From Magnetovibrio sp. PR-2 (lineage in GTDB: Bacteria; Pseudomonadota; Alphaproteobacteria; Rhodospirillales; Magnetovibrionaceae), in assembly GCF_036689815.1 (NCBI RefSeq), contig NZ_JBAHUR010000003.1, positions 62,001-126,000 on the forward strand: a stretch of 64,000 bases of DNA, written 5' to 3'. The notes under the pieces were generated by a model, which saw nothing but the letters and a program-made list of their open reading frames with translations, was not told the origin of the DNA and ran no database searches. Of the stretch, positions 36,543 through 45,321 are shown piece after piece (position 1 is the first letter of the stretch; every line of letters starts with the position of its first letter). The position numbers were made by a program, and so were the translations under genes.

Positions 36543-37526
36543 TCAGAAAATATGAGGGCTTTGGGTTGTCTGCCACGTCAGACACCGCACGCTTCCGCCC
36601 AGTTTGCAAACTGTATTGGACGGCACAGCAATCACCTGTTTCGTGGTATGGCGTTGGATGGTTTTCAGCGCCACATCGCTCAACCGATTGTCGAAATGCG
36701 GCATGTAGATGTAGTTGGGCGTAACCGTGGCGTTTACATTGATACCGCATGCACTGCCGGGTTCGCTGTCGTCCCAATCGGCTTCAATCTCGACAATCTT
36801 GATGCCGGGAAATGCTCTGTGCAATTCGTCAAGAACTTCGGTGCGAAATGGCTCGTCATAGCGATTGACGAACAGGGTGTTCTCTTCAACAAACATCACC
36901 ATGCCGTCGCTGTGGGCCAACCAGTCGTGATCGGGCGGTAAAACGGCAACCTGGGTGGCATTCAGCAAGTCTTTCAACACGGCAATGCCTTGAGATTTCG
37001 TCAGGCCGTTGTCTTTCAAAAAACGTGTCGTTGTGATCACCCGTCCGGCGGAGTTATCGACGATATTGCCGCCGTCGAGGATGTACTTCGTCTTGGGAAA
37101 GTTCAGACCGTAAGCTTTGGTGAATCTGTTGAATTCCGTTTGAATGAAATCGGCTTCGGATTGATCGCCTTCGAACGAATGGGCGGTGTAGCGAAACTGA
37201 ACGGGGATGTCGGGATTGATGGTGGTGTAATCGCGCGCCCAGATGTGTGGCATATAATCGATCACCAGAACTTCGTCAGGTACGCGTCCTTTGTAGAATT
37301 GAACGGTTTCTTCATCGACCACGACGCGCACGTCGTCATGTCCATAGACAGCATTGGCATAGGCGATGTCGAATTCCACGATGTCGTCGAAGACTTCGGC
37401 GTAGTCCGGATCGTCGTGGGTATCGAGAAGGGACGGGGCCGCGATGACGATCAAATGTTTGTCAGCAGCATGGACACCAAAGCCCATCATGCAAAGGATT
37501 AGGGGCAGCCACGCAAGTGTCTTCAT
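36543..37526 (-). CDS. Exported agmatine deiminase/peptidylarginine deiminase-family protein
   Basis: A 327-residue guanidino-group-modifying enzyme of the PAD_porph fold, with a signal peptide (cleavage around VHA-ADK), so it probably acts in the periplasm. Catalytic elements: WARDYTTI, ILDGGNIVDN, LAHSDGMVMFV, and the nucleophile region GGSVRCLTWQ. Agmatine deiminases are normally cytosolic. The start lies three bases after the stop of the GAF cyclase, so the two are translationally coupled. Confidence 0.87.
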   Translation of the reverse strand: MKTLAWLPLILCMMGFGVHAADKHLIVIAAPSLLDTHDDPDYAEVFDDIVEFDIAYANAVYGHDDVRVVVDEETVQFYKGRVPDEVLVIDYMPHIWARDYTTINPDIPVQFRYTAHSFEGDQSEADFIQTEFNRFTKAYGLNFPKTKYILDGGNIVDNSAGRVITTTRFLKDNGLTKSQGIAVLKDLLNATQVAVLPPDHDWLAHSDGMVMFVEENTLFVNRYDEPFRTEVLDELHRAFPGIKIVEIEADWDDSEPGSACGINVNATVTPNYIYMPHFDNRLSDVALKTIQRHTTKQVIAVPSNTVCKLGGSVRCLTWQTTQSPHIF

Positions 37527-37529
37527 GAC

Positions 37530-39959
37530 TTACTTCGACTTCATCACCCACACGCCGTTCCAGTCTGCTGGATCTTCATCCTTCAGATGTTCGCAACGCT
37601 CAATATAGGTCTTGGATAACTGGTCGCCGGGGTTGGCTTTCAAGACGTCGTTAAACGATGTCATGGCCTTGTCCCACTCACCATGGCGATAATGGTTGCG
37701 CCCTTCGGTGAAGTAGCCCACACCGTCCATGAGGTTGGGGAAGGTCTCATCATTGTGGTAGTCCAAAACCTCATAGACACCCACGGGTTCCGTTTTGCCT
37801 TTCACAATCACGTCGTCGATATCGCGGATGCGATATGTGCCTTTGAGCTTGTGATAGGTGTATTCAGAAATCAGAATGTGAGCATGGTACTGCTTACACG
37901 CACTTTCCAAACGCGCAGCCAAGTTCACACCGTCGCCAATCATGGTGTAGTCCATGCGTTTGGGGGAACCGATGTTGCCTGACACGATGCTGTCGGTGTT
38001 CAGCCCCATGCCATGATCAATGGTCATCAGGCCTTTTTCTTTGCGCGTTTCGTTGTAGTCGGCCAAGCGGGTCATCATGGCAATGGCTGCGCGCACGCCG
38101 CGGTCTTCGTCATCATCATGGGCCATGGGGATGCCGAACGCGGCCATGATGGCATCGCCGATGAATTTGTCGAGCATGCCACCTTCTTCGGTGATGGCGT
38201 CGACCATAATTTCGAAGTATTCGTTCAAAAGCGCCACAGTGCCTTGGGCGCCCAATTCTTCCGTGATGGTGGTGAAACTGCGGACATCGGAAAACAGCAC
38301 CGTCGCGGTGGTGTCCAAACCACCCATCATGTCGTTTTCGCCACCGGACATCATCTGGTCGGCCAAGGCCGGGTCCATATAGCGGCTCATGGTCGATTTC
38401 ATGCGTTTTTCGGACGAGATATCTTCGATCATGACCATGGAGCCCAGCTTTTCACCCTCGGGTGAGAGCAGCGGTAAAATGGTGACGTTGGCAGATGTCG
38501 CTTCTTCGCCAAACTTCAGTTCGGCATCCATAAAGATGTCGGGTTCTCCAGACTCGCTGACTTTTGCGATCTTGTCGTTCACCCAATTGTTGTCTTCGAC
38601 AAAGAACTCTTGGGCCGTTTTGCCGATGACGTCGTCTTCGCCGCCCAACTGCATGATCCGGTAACCCGCCGCATTGCAGGTGACGATCTTGCCGTCTTCG
38701 TTGGTGGTGACCACAGCGTTGGACATACTTTCCAGCATGCTTTCGTTGTAGTTCTTCATGTTTTGCACATCGCTGAACAGTTTGGCGTTTTCCAAACCTA
38801 TGGAGATTTGTGCCGTGAAGGCTTTCAGGCGCTGTTCGTCTTCGTCAGAAAAAGGCCCGCCCTTTTTGTTCAAGACCTGCGTGACGCCGATGCATTTGCC
38901 TTCTTTGTTGACCACGGGGGTGCACAGGATCGAGCGTGTGAAGAACCCGGTCTGTTTGTCAAAGGCCGGATTGAAACGCAAATCGGCATAGGCGTAGGGG
39001 ATGTTGATGGACTTGGCCGATGTGAAAACTGTCCCCGCAATGCCTAAGTGGTTTGGGAGGCGGATTTCAAGTGCGTCCAATCCCGCACCCACCATGGACC
39101 AAAGTTCATTGGTTTTTTCATCGTTCAGGAACAGGGTCGAGCGTTCCGCGTTCAACATGCGGGTGGCTTCACCCATGACCTTGGCGAGCAAGGCGTTCAA
39201 GTTGATCTCGCTGGTGACGTCTGAGACCACATCCAGGAATTCCATTTCCTGGGTGCGTTTCTTTTGCATACGTTCGACAAATTCGGTGCTTTGCAGCGCC
39301 ACAGCGGCTTGGGTGGCAATGTCTTGCAAGAATTCCAAGTCGTCTTCGGTGAACAGGGTGTGTTCTTCGTTTTCTTTTTTGTTCAGAGATTGCACGACGC
39401 CAATGATGTCGCCTTTGACCGTCTTGATTGGTGCACAAAGGATCGAGCGCGTGCGAAAACCGGTCTGTTCGTCAATGGTGCGGTTGAACCGCGCGTCTTC
39501 GTGGGCGTCATCGATCAGCGTGCCTTTGCCCGATGAGAACACCCAGCCGGCAATACCACTGTCGTTGAGGATGCGGATTTCGCGGATGTTGGTGCCTTGG
39601 GCGACGCGGGTATACAGCTCCCCGGTTTCGGCATCGTTCAGGAACAACGAAGAGCGTTCCGCATTGGTTTCGCGTGTGACGATGTTGACCAGTTCGCTCA
39701 ACACTTCGTCCAGGGTTTCAAACCCGGCCATGTGGCGTGAGATTTCCAGCAGCATGTCCGCACGCTGCAGGCGCTGGATTTCTTCGTCGCTGAGTTTGGT
39801 GACGTCGCGTTTGAACGCTTTGGGGGCAGCGGGTGCTGGAGCCTTGGCAGCGACCTTTTTCGCGGGCGCTTTTTTAGCAGCAGGCTTTTTCGCCTTGCCG
39901 CCGACGTTGACGGTCAAACCGGGTGTCGTTCCGTTCTGGGACGATGTGGTGTCGGCCAT
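37530..39959 (-). CDS. GAF-GAF-PAS class III adenylate cyclase
   Basis: An 809-residue soluble signalling protein. The N-terminus (about 22-45) is Lys/Ala/Pro-rich, like histone H1 tails. Two GAF domains (about 75-225 and 250-400) are very similar to each other (ERSSLFLND and ERSTLFLND; RTRSILCAPI and FTRSILCTPV). A PAS domain (about 410-530) and a cyclase domain follow (LFSDVRSFTTI, LDKFIGDAIMAAF, GDGVNLAARLE), all catalytic residues present. The tail contains a TPR-like unit and ends DWNGVW. Upstream lies a coiled-coil repeat protein, downstream the deiminase. Confidence 0.92.
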   Translation of the reverse strand: MADTTSSQNGTTPGLTVNVGGKAKKPAAKKAPAKKVAAKAPAPAAPKAFKRDVTKLSDEEIQRLQRADMLLEISRHMAGFETLDEVLSELVNIVTRETNAERSSLFLNDAETGELYTRVAQGTNIREIRILNDSGIAGWVFSSGKGTLIDDAHEDARFNRTIDEQTGFRTRSILCAPIKTVKGDIIGVVQSLNKKENEEHTLFTEDDLEFLQDIATQAAVALQSTEFVERMQKKRTQEMEFLDVVSDVTSEINLNALLAKVMGEATRMLNAERSTLFLNDEKTNELWSMVGAGLDALEIRLPNHLGIAGTVFTSAKSINIPYAYADLRFNPAFDKQTGFFTRSILCTPVVNKEGKCIGVTQVLNKKGGPFSDEDEQRLKAFTAQISIGLENAKLFSDVQNMKNYNESMLESMSNAVVTTNEDGKIVTCNAAGYRIMQLGGEDDVIGKTAQEFFVEDNNWVNDKIAKVSESGEPDIFMDAELKFGEEATSANVTILPLLSPEGEKLGSMVMIEDISSEKRMKSTMSRYMDPALADQMMSGGENDMMGGLDTTATVLFSDVRSFTTITEELGAQGTVALLNEYFEIMVDAITEEGGMLDKFIGDAIMAAFGIPMAHDDDEDRGVRAAIAMMTRLADYNETRKEKGLMTIDHGMGLNTDSIVSGNIGSPKRMDYTMIGDGVNLAARLESACKQYHAHILISEYTYHKLKGTYRIRDIDDVIVKGKTEPVGVYEVLDYHNDETFPNLMDGVGYFTEGRNHYRHGEWDKAMTSFNDVLKANPGDQLSKTYIERCEHLKDEDPADWNGVWVMKSK

Positions 39960-39980
39960 GGTGGTTCCCTCAAACCTTGG

Positions 39981-40427
39981 TTAAGCGTTTTGCTTGCGCA
40001 GCTCTTCTAGCTCGTCGCGCAGCGCTTGAATGGTGTCGTGCAGCTGCTTGTTCTCATCACGCGCTTCGCGCTTTAACTGCTCGATCTGGTCTTCGTATTT
40101 AAACTTCATGTCATCGGTTTCGTCGCGTACAGCCTGGATAGCCTTATGCAACTGCGATGCTTCATCTTTGCCGTCCTTCATGGCACCGTGAACGGCCTCG
40201 TCTTTGTCGAAGCGCAGGCTTTCCAGCTCGTCACGCAACGCACCGGCGGTGGCGCGGAGCTGTTGAATCTCTTGATTGGCTTCGGAAACGGCATCCTGAA
40301 TGGCTTCGTCGCGTTCGAAGCGCACCTTTTCCATTTCGTCGCGAAGCGCCTGAATGGTGTTCTTCAGATGACGGATTTCCGTCTGCGCGACGAGCATATC
40401 GTCTTGGTCTTTTATGACGGTGCTCAT
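39981..40427 (-). CDS. Coiled-coil repeat protein
   Basis: A 148-residue, highly charged protein predicted to be almost entirely coiled coil. It consists of about four imperfect repeats of 34-38 residues, each with a core like IQALRDELEELR (TIQALRDEMEKVR, TAGALRDELESLR, AIQAVRDETDDMK, TIQALRDELEELR). It is 21 bases upstream of the GAF cyclase in the same direction and probably cotranscribed. It may be a scaffold or partner for the cyclase; no family recognised. Confidence 0.75.
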   Translation of the reverse strand: MSTVIKDQDDMLVAQTEIRHLKNTIQALRDEMEKVRFERDEAIQDAVSEANQEIQQLRATAGALRDELESLRFDKDEAVHGAMKDGKDEASQLHKAIQAVRDETDDMKFKYEDQIEQLKREARDENKQLHDTIQALRDELEELRKQNA

Positions 40428-40542
40428 GACCTGTCCACAATTCTTGTGATGCCCAGTGTATGATTTAACGCGAAAAGGGCCCTTTGCGCAAGTTAGAGAC
40501 GTTTAAAAGCTTGAAAAAAGGCGTTGAATCGCTGCAAAGAGC

Positions 40543-42219
40543 TCAATTCGCCCCATGCGGTCCGGGTTCAGCTGTGTCCACGTCCACGTCTTTCGCTGTT
40601 TGCCCTTGAGCCACCTGCTGGGGTTCATTGCGCACCATCACCTGGTTGCGGCCGTTTTCTTTGGCTGCATAGAGGCCTGCGTCAGCGCGCGCCAAGACGG
40701 CATCGATGTCCTTGTCAAAGGCATGGCGGGACGCCACGCCGATGGACACGGTGACTTTCATGGTGCGGTGTTCCCAGGTCATGGCCAAGCTTTCTGTGTC
40801 TAAGCGAATGCGTTCGGCCAAATGTTTTGCCCCTTCGGTGTCGGTTTGGGGCAGCATGATGGCAAATTCCTCACCACCGACACGGCCCAGGACGTCCGGT
40901 CCGCGCAATCTGGTGCGCACCACTTTGACAAATTGGCGCAAGACCTCGTCACCACCTGCGTGGCCATAGGTGTCGTTGACTTTTTTGAAGTGGTCCAGGT
41001 CTAACATCAAAAAGCTGATGGGCTGTTTGTAGCGCTCAGCACGTTCGAGCTCCGACGTGGCGGCCTCAACAAACTGGCGGCGGTTTGCGGCGCCGGTCAA
41101 GCTGTCCGTGGTAGCGAGTTGGCGCAGCTCCTGCTCTAGCTGCTTTTGCAGGGAAATATCGATGATCACGCCGTTGAACACGATGTCTTCGTCGTTGATG
41201 GCCACGGGCTTGGAGATTCCGCGCCACCACTTTTCTTCACCACTGGGCATTAAGAAACGGCCTTCAAACGACCATTCGGACCGTTTCTCAAAGGCGTTTT
41301 TGACGGTGTCGAGGTAGCGTTCTTCATCGTCTGGGTGCAGCGCCAAGGCCTGCCAGTTGCGTTTCAGCTCTTCGGGTGAGACGCCGTAGATTTCTTGGCA
41401 GCGGGGGCTAACATACAAATAGCCGCGCTCGCCACTGCGGCGTTCGATCCACTGAAAGATCACGCCGGGCACATTTGCGGCCAAATCGCGAAAGCGGCGT
41501 TCCGATTCTTCCAAAGCCGCTTTTTCCCGTTCGTAAGCCGAAACCTGTCGGGTCAACTTTTTCACCAAGGAAAAAACCAACAGCCCTAGCCCGGCCATGA
41601 CGGGGATGAACACCCAGCCAATGGCGATCAGGTCTTGGCCTTTTTGCGAAGAGGAATGCATCAAGACTTCGGCTTTGTCGGCTTGTTGACGCCACGCCCA
41701 GCGCAATTGGTCCAGCGCATTGGCCGCCATCCCCGGGGTGAGGTCGACTTTTTTGTCGATCTCAACGGGGGTAAGGCCTTGGGCTTGAAGCGCGGCAATC
41801 AATTCTATGTTGGTGCGAAACCGTTTGATGACTAGACCTAAGTTGTGCAGAGCTTCGTTTTCTTCCGGGCTCAAATCAGAAAGCAAACGGTAACTGTCCA
41901 CCGCATTTTTGGCCTGATCCAGATCGATGTCGATCCACATCAAATCGTCATCATCGCCATATAGCAGATAATTCTTCGTGTGCATGGAAAATCCGGTGAA
42001 GCCCAGGTAGCGGTGGATCTGTGTGAGGTACGTGATCTTCTGCTCCGACACACTGTCGAAGCGTTCCCACGTTGCGCTCATTTCGTCAAACAGACGCACA
42101 GCGTTCGACCCCATCAGCAATCCCCCGGCAGCCGTCACCATGACCAAAAGGGCAGTGATGGCCGTGACGTGGCGCCAAGGCGTTGAAAACGGGGATTTGA
42201 TGAAATTCCAGACCAGCAT
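40543..42219 (-). CDS. Diguanylate cyclase with membrane sensor and PAS domain
   Basis: A 558-residue protein. Two membrane helices (about 17-36 and 204-222) enclose a periplasmic helical sensor. A PAS domain with PAC (about 240-365) is followed by a GGDEF domain with the active-site motif GGEEF and DSLTGAANRR. It should make c-di-GMP from two GTP. An RxxD inhibitory site is present (RGPD, just before GGEEF). The C-terminus is Gln/Asp-rich. Leads a leftward run of signalling genes. Confidence 0.92.
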   Translation of the reverse strand: MLVWNFIKSPFSTPWRHVTAITALLVMVTAAGGLLMGSNAVRLFDEMSATWERFDSVSEQKITYLTQIHRYLGFTGFSMHTKNYLLYGDDDDLMWIDIDLDQAKNAVDSYRLLSDLSPEENEALHNLGLVIKRFRTNIELIAALQAQGLTPVEIDKKVDLTPGMAANALDQLRWAWRQQADKAEVLMHSSSQKGQDLIAIGWVFIPVMAGLGLLVFSLVKKLTRQVSAYEREKAALEESERRFRDLAANVPGVIFQWIERRSGERGYLYVSPRCQEIYGVSPEELKRNWQALALHPDDEERYLDTVKNAFEKRSEWSFEGRFLMPSGEEKWWRGISKPVAINDEDIVFNGVIIDISLQKQLEQELRQLATTDSLTGAANRRQFVEAATSELERAERYKQPISFLMLDLDHFKKVNDTYGHAGGDEVLRQFVKVVRTRLRGPDVLGRVGGEEFAIMLPQTDTEGAKHLAERIRLDTESLAMTWEHRTMKVTVSIGVASRHAFDKDIDAVLARADAGLYAAKENGRNQVMVRNEPQQVAQGQTAKDVDVDTAEPGPHGAN

Positions 42220-42305
42220 GAAGGCTCACAAGAGATTGAGGATTGGACATGCTAGGAAATGGTGGTTGCAATCACAAAAGAAGGTTTTGTGAAGTTTTGA
42301 ACCAA

Positions 42306-42352
42306 AAACAAAGGCCCCGCTTCCGAGCCGCAGAGCTGGAGAAGCGGGGCCT
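42306..42352 (-). terminator. Rho-independent terminator of the small exported protein gene
   Basis: On the minus strand AGGCCCCGCTTC and GAAGCGGGGCCT form a 12-bp stem around a 17-base loop, followed by TTGTTTTTGG. Confidence 0.85.
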
Positions 42353-42408
42353 GAGTACCGCTCAAGGAAAGGTAAAGCGGTGTTGGGCTTAGGTGTGTGT
42401 TAGAGAGG

Positions 42409-42669
42409 CTAACGGCCTTGCACTTTGGTTCCTTGCGATTTGACGCGAACCACTTGGGCTTTCTGGTCTTGGTTGTCCAGAGATGCGAAGTGCAGTGCGG
42501 CTTTGCTGGCCATCATTTGGGCCCGGGCTTTGGCGGGGGAGGTTTCCGCCCAGCCCGTATCGGCAAAGGCGTCTTCAGCGCCGATGACGCCGAGGGCCAA
42601 TGCCAGCAGAGCAGCGGCGACAATTATCCCTTTCTGGGCTGTCACTAATATCATTCTGATACTGTCCAT
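42409..42669 (-). CDS. Small exported or membrane-anchored protein
   Basis: An 86-residue product with AAGGAGAG five bases before the ATG at 42669. It has one hydrophobic segment (about 13-32, TAQKGIIVAAALLALALGV) with a possible signal peptidase site at DAFA-DTG, then a polar tail with Met/Ala and Lys/Gln. The frame is open to 42783, but the ribosome site settles the start. It is monocistronic, with its own terminator. No family recognised. Confidence 0.68.
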   Translation of the reverse strand: MDSIRMILVTAQKGIIVAAALLALALGVIGAEDAFADTGWAETSPAKARAQMMASKAALHFASLDNQDQKAQVVRVKSQGTKVQGR

Positions 42670-42794
42670 CTGAACTCTCCTTGGAACATGTTGTGTTGCG
42701 ATAATCTTGTTATACCAAGTGCGATCAAGACAATCTGTGCGCTCCATCACACACGGCAATATAAAATTAACCATGTGTCTCAAAAAGGGCAGGT

Positions 42795-43487
42795 TCAGGA
42801 CTTTGCTGGGGCAAAAGGATCAAGTCCTTTCAGCCACTTATTTCCAATTTTGTGATCGTCTAAGCCCAATGCCAAAGCGGCAATGATTTCGATATTTTCA
42901 GCTTCAAGGCCGTTTTGTGCCAGGCCGGCATAGAGCCCATAGCCCGCCCCGTTGGCGATTTGGTACTGGGGCTCGTACATCGGAACACCCGATTCCATGC
43001 GTGCATTGTAGGCTTCGCGGCACGCGCCCACGTCAACCGAGGCCACGGCACGGCAGCTCAAGGGGCGGACTTGGTGCACGGAACACGACCCGTCCTTCAG
43101 CAGCGGGCAGGGCAGGCGCTGCTGGGCGCGCTTATGGTCCGACTTGCCGCGCGTCACACCGTCGAGGTTTCTCACCTTTCCCAACAGGCCTTGCACATCG
43201 TCTTCGGCCCAGGTGGTTTGAATATGAGTGAGCAGCAACAGGACTTCGGGTGCGGACGCTGTCAGGCGGATATGACAGCAAAACGGGCAGCCCGCTTTGC
43301 AGGCGATGGGGGGCTGGGGCGGGAGGACGTCTTCGGCCTCGGCAATGGCGCGGTCCGCCCGCGCCAGGGCGCGCTCCGCCATGCGCAGTATTTTTTTGAG
43401 CGTACGCGGCTTTTTCGACGCGCGCGCCGCCTCACGCTTTTGGTCCAGCGTTGTGCGTTCAATTATTTTGGTGAGGTCCACGTTCAT
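42795..43487 (-). CDS. YkgJ-family cysteine cluster protein
   Basis: About 230 residues with the family's metal-binding cluster CKAGCPFCCHI and a second set CPLLKDGSCSVHQVRPLSCR, plus a further Cys (VGAC). YkgJ proteins probably bind zinc or an iron-sulfur cluster; the function is unknown. The N-terminal 60 residues are basic and helical. The ATG at 43487 has GAGG close by; a TTG at 43526 is an alternative. Confidence 0.83.
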   Translation of the reverse strand: MNVDLTKIIERTTLDQKREAARASKKPRTLKKILRMAERALARADRAIAEAEDVLPPQPPIACKAGCPFCCHIRLTASAPEVLLLLTHIQTTWAEDDVQGLLGKVRNLDGVTRGKSDHKRAQQRLPCPLLKDGSCSVHQVRPLSCRAVASVDVGACREAYNARMESGVPMYEPQYQIANGAGYGLYAGLAQNGLEAENIEIIAALALGLDDHKIGNKWLKGLDPFAPAKS

Positions 43488-43633
43488 GCCCTCAGTTTTC
43501 CTCAACCCTTCTTCAAGGGCAACCAACTCTTTTCACGTGTGGATAACGTTTCCATCGCCAAAAATGCATGTTTTCGATAAACTCACACCATTCCATGGGG
43601 TAGGAGTGCTCATGTGGAGTAAGGACGTCCCCA

Positions 43634-44419
43634 ATGAAGTCGCAGAAAGATAAAAGCCTTTCAGAACGCATAGGATTTTACCCGGATTTACAAGTCATGG
43701 AAATTGACCTGTCGGAGCTGATGTTTTCCGACTCGTCTGAGGTTAACCATCTCTATGACGCTATAGAAACGCGCGTCGATAAATCCAATCAGAAGTGGCT
43801 GTTTCTCATCAACTATAAAAATTGCACGATTCTACCCGACGCCTGGATCGCCTTTGCTCACCGTGGCAAGAAACTAAATTTGACCTATTCGTTGGGCACC
43901 GTGCGTTACGCCATTCCCGATCGCACCAGTTCGGAAATCTTGGAAAAGTCGAAAGAAGAAAACTTCGATCCCAACATGTTCGACAGCCGCGAGGAAGCGT
44001 TGGAAGCTTTGGCGAAGATGCGCGCTGACTTAGAAGCCAAAGGCATGAAATTCAGTGGCGGTGAGATAGCCTCTAACAAGCCAAAAGCTGAATCTCCTGT
44101 CCGCTTAGGGACCCACTTTCCCCGCCAAATTCATGTCCGTCGCCATCCTGTAAAGGTGCGCATCGAAGACGAGAACGCCAACTTTGTTTCCGGTTGTACG
44201 CTGACTTTGTCGTTGTTGCCGGGCGGCGGAGGCGATCAGGTCATCCCCATTACCGACACCGCGGAACCTTTGGCGTGGTATTACGGGACCCAAGACCGCG
44301 TCGTGCTGAAGCTCAGCCAAATGCGAGACGGAGCAGAGAAATTTCTCACCGCCATTCCTTTTGACGAAGGCTTGGATGAACCTATCGACATCGCTTACGT
44401 GATTTATGATGAGAACTAG
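43634..44419 (+). CDS. Protein of unknown function with STAS/SpoIIAA-like N-terminus
   Basis: A 261-residue cytosolic protein with AAGGA ahead of the ATG. The first 120 residues (VMEIDLSELMFSDSSEVNHLYDAI and similar alternation) look like a SpoIIAA/STAS-like alpha/beta fold. A helical linker follows (about 115-140) and then a C-terminal beta-rich domain (about 160-260) that begins RQIHVRRHPVKVRI. That C-terminal part superficially resembles PilZ-like barrels but lacks a clear RxxxR...DxSxxG motif. Not recognised as a named family. Confidence 0.68.
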   Translation: MKSQKDKSLSERIGFYPDLQVMEIDLSELMFSDSSEVNHLYDAIETRVDKSNQKWLFLINYKNCTILPDAWIAFAHRGKKLNLTYSLGTVRYAIPDRTSSEILEKSKEENFDPNMFDSREEALEALAKMRADLEAKGMKFSGGEIASNKPKAESPVRLGTHFPRQIHVRRHPVKVRIEDENANFVSGCTLTLSLLPGGGGDQVIPITDTAEPLAWYYGTQDRVVLKLSQMRDGAEKFLTAIPFDEGLDEPIDIAYVIYDEN

Positions 44420-44432
44420 CCCAAGGTGCAGG

Positions 44433-44624
44433 TCAATTATGCGCCCGGTACAACGGATAAAGCTGTTCGCTTTCCGCCTGGATGCGTTCCCAGACTAATG
44501 TGAACATCTCTTCCGTTTCTGCGGAAAAGGCGTCGTGGTCGTCAATGTAGAGCCCTTTGTGACTTGAAACGAAAGAAAATCTGTTGCTCAGGACGAGGGG
44601 TAATGTACGAAATATGATGAACAA
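44433..44624 (-). pseudogene. Possible remnant of a hemerythrin-type protein (C-terminal part only)
   Basis: A 63-codon frame. Its latter 40 residues (IDDHDAFSAETEEMF and then ERIQAESEQLYPLYRAH) look like the last helix of an HHE-type domain, ending in an E..LYP pattern. The first 20 residues look random, and no upstream continuation exists in any minus frame. It lies head-to-head with the frameshifted bacteriohemerythrin. It may be a decayed gene or a small real one. Confidence 0.3.
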
Positions 44625-44680
44625 TCCTGTACGCGGTATAGACCATGAACCAGGGAACGATTGAAAATGGGAGACGTGTT

Positions 44681-45098
44681 ATGGCGCTTTACACGTTCGA
44701 TCAACGCAGCTTCGTGGGTGTTGAACACATCGACGAAGCCCATCGCCAAATTGCCGCTCTGTCTCAGGCCTTAAAAGACTTGATCGAAGAGGGAGCGTCA
44801 TTTGACGAAGTGCACAAGACGTTCTTGGAACTTTCGAACGTGATGAAAGATCACTTTACTTGAAGAAGAAAAGTTGATGGCGGCTTTCCCGCCGAGCCCA
44901 GAAGCCCACGAGCATATCTCGCAGCACAAAAAGAACCATAAAACCTTTCGCGACGTTCGGGCGTATGCGGAAGGCAAGTTTAAAGACAATATGACGTCCA
45001 AAGAGCTCCCAAACGTGATCGACTTAATCCCAGAGTACTATATCGAAGAGCTCAAAGGACTGGATGGCGAGATGTCAGTGTTCATCAAGAACGCATGA
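44681..45098 (+). pseudogene. Bacteriohemerythrin gene interrupted by a +1 frameshift
   Basis: Two adjacent frames together encode one 138-residue hemerythrin: residues before 44860 contain GVEHIDEAHRQI, and after it HISQHKKNH and the final helix. The expected motif HFTEEEKLM is split by one extra T in CACTTTACTTGAAG (44852-44865), which creates a TGA at 44861. Removing one T restores the frame. Hemerythrins carry O2 on a di-iron site. GGGAG lies upstream of the ATG at 44681. This may be a sequencing error, a recent mutation or programmed slippage. Confidence 0.8.
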
Positions 45099-45134
45099 AA
45101 AAAGGCCAGCCCCGAAGGACTGGCCTTTTGTTTT
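45097..45134. terminator. Terminator after the hemerythrin gene
   Basis: AAAAGGCCAG and CTGGCCTTTT form a 10-bp stem, flanked by A-runs and T-runs. It can stop both the rightward gene and the leftward tRNA transcript. Confidence 0.88.
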
Positions 45135-45208
45135 GGCTCCGGCGGTAAGATTCGAACTTACGACCGATCGATTAACAGTCGATTGCTCTACCACTGAGCT
45201 ACGCCGGA
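45134..45208 (-). tRNA. tRNA-Asn (GTT)
   Basis: The minus strand gives an acceptor stem TCCGGCG/CGCCGGA, a D arm starting TAGCTCAGTGGTAGAGC, anticodon loop CTGTTAA (anticodon GTT), T arm GTTCGAATC, discriminator G, and a genomically encoded CCA. Confidence 0.97.
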
Positions 45209-45247
45209 TCAAACATGCTTTGCAGCACGTCCTTGCGAGAAGCAGGC

Positions 45248-45321
45248 TGGAGGCGCGGACCGGAATCGAACCGGTGTACACGGCTTTGCAGGCCGCTGCG
45301 TAGCCACTCCGCCACCGCGCC
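45248..45321 (-). tRNA. tRNA-Cys (GCA)
   Basis: On the minus strand the acceptor stem is GGCGCGG/CCGCGCC, the anticodon loop CTGCAAA (anticodon GCA), the T arm GGTTCGATTCC, with discriminator T and encoded CCA. It lies 39 bases upstream of tRNA-Asn, probably in one transcript. Confidence 0.97.
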
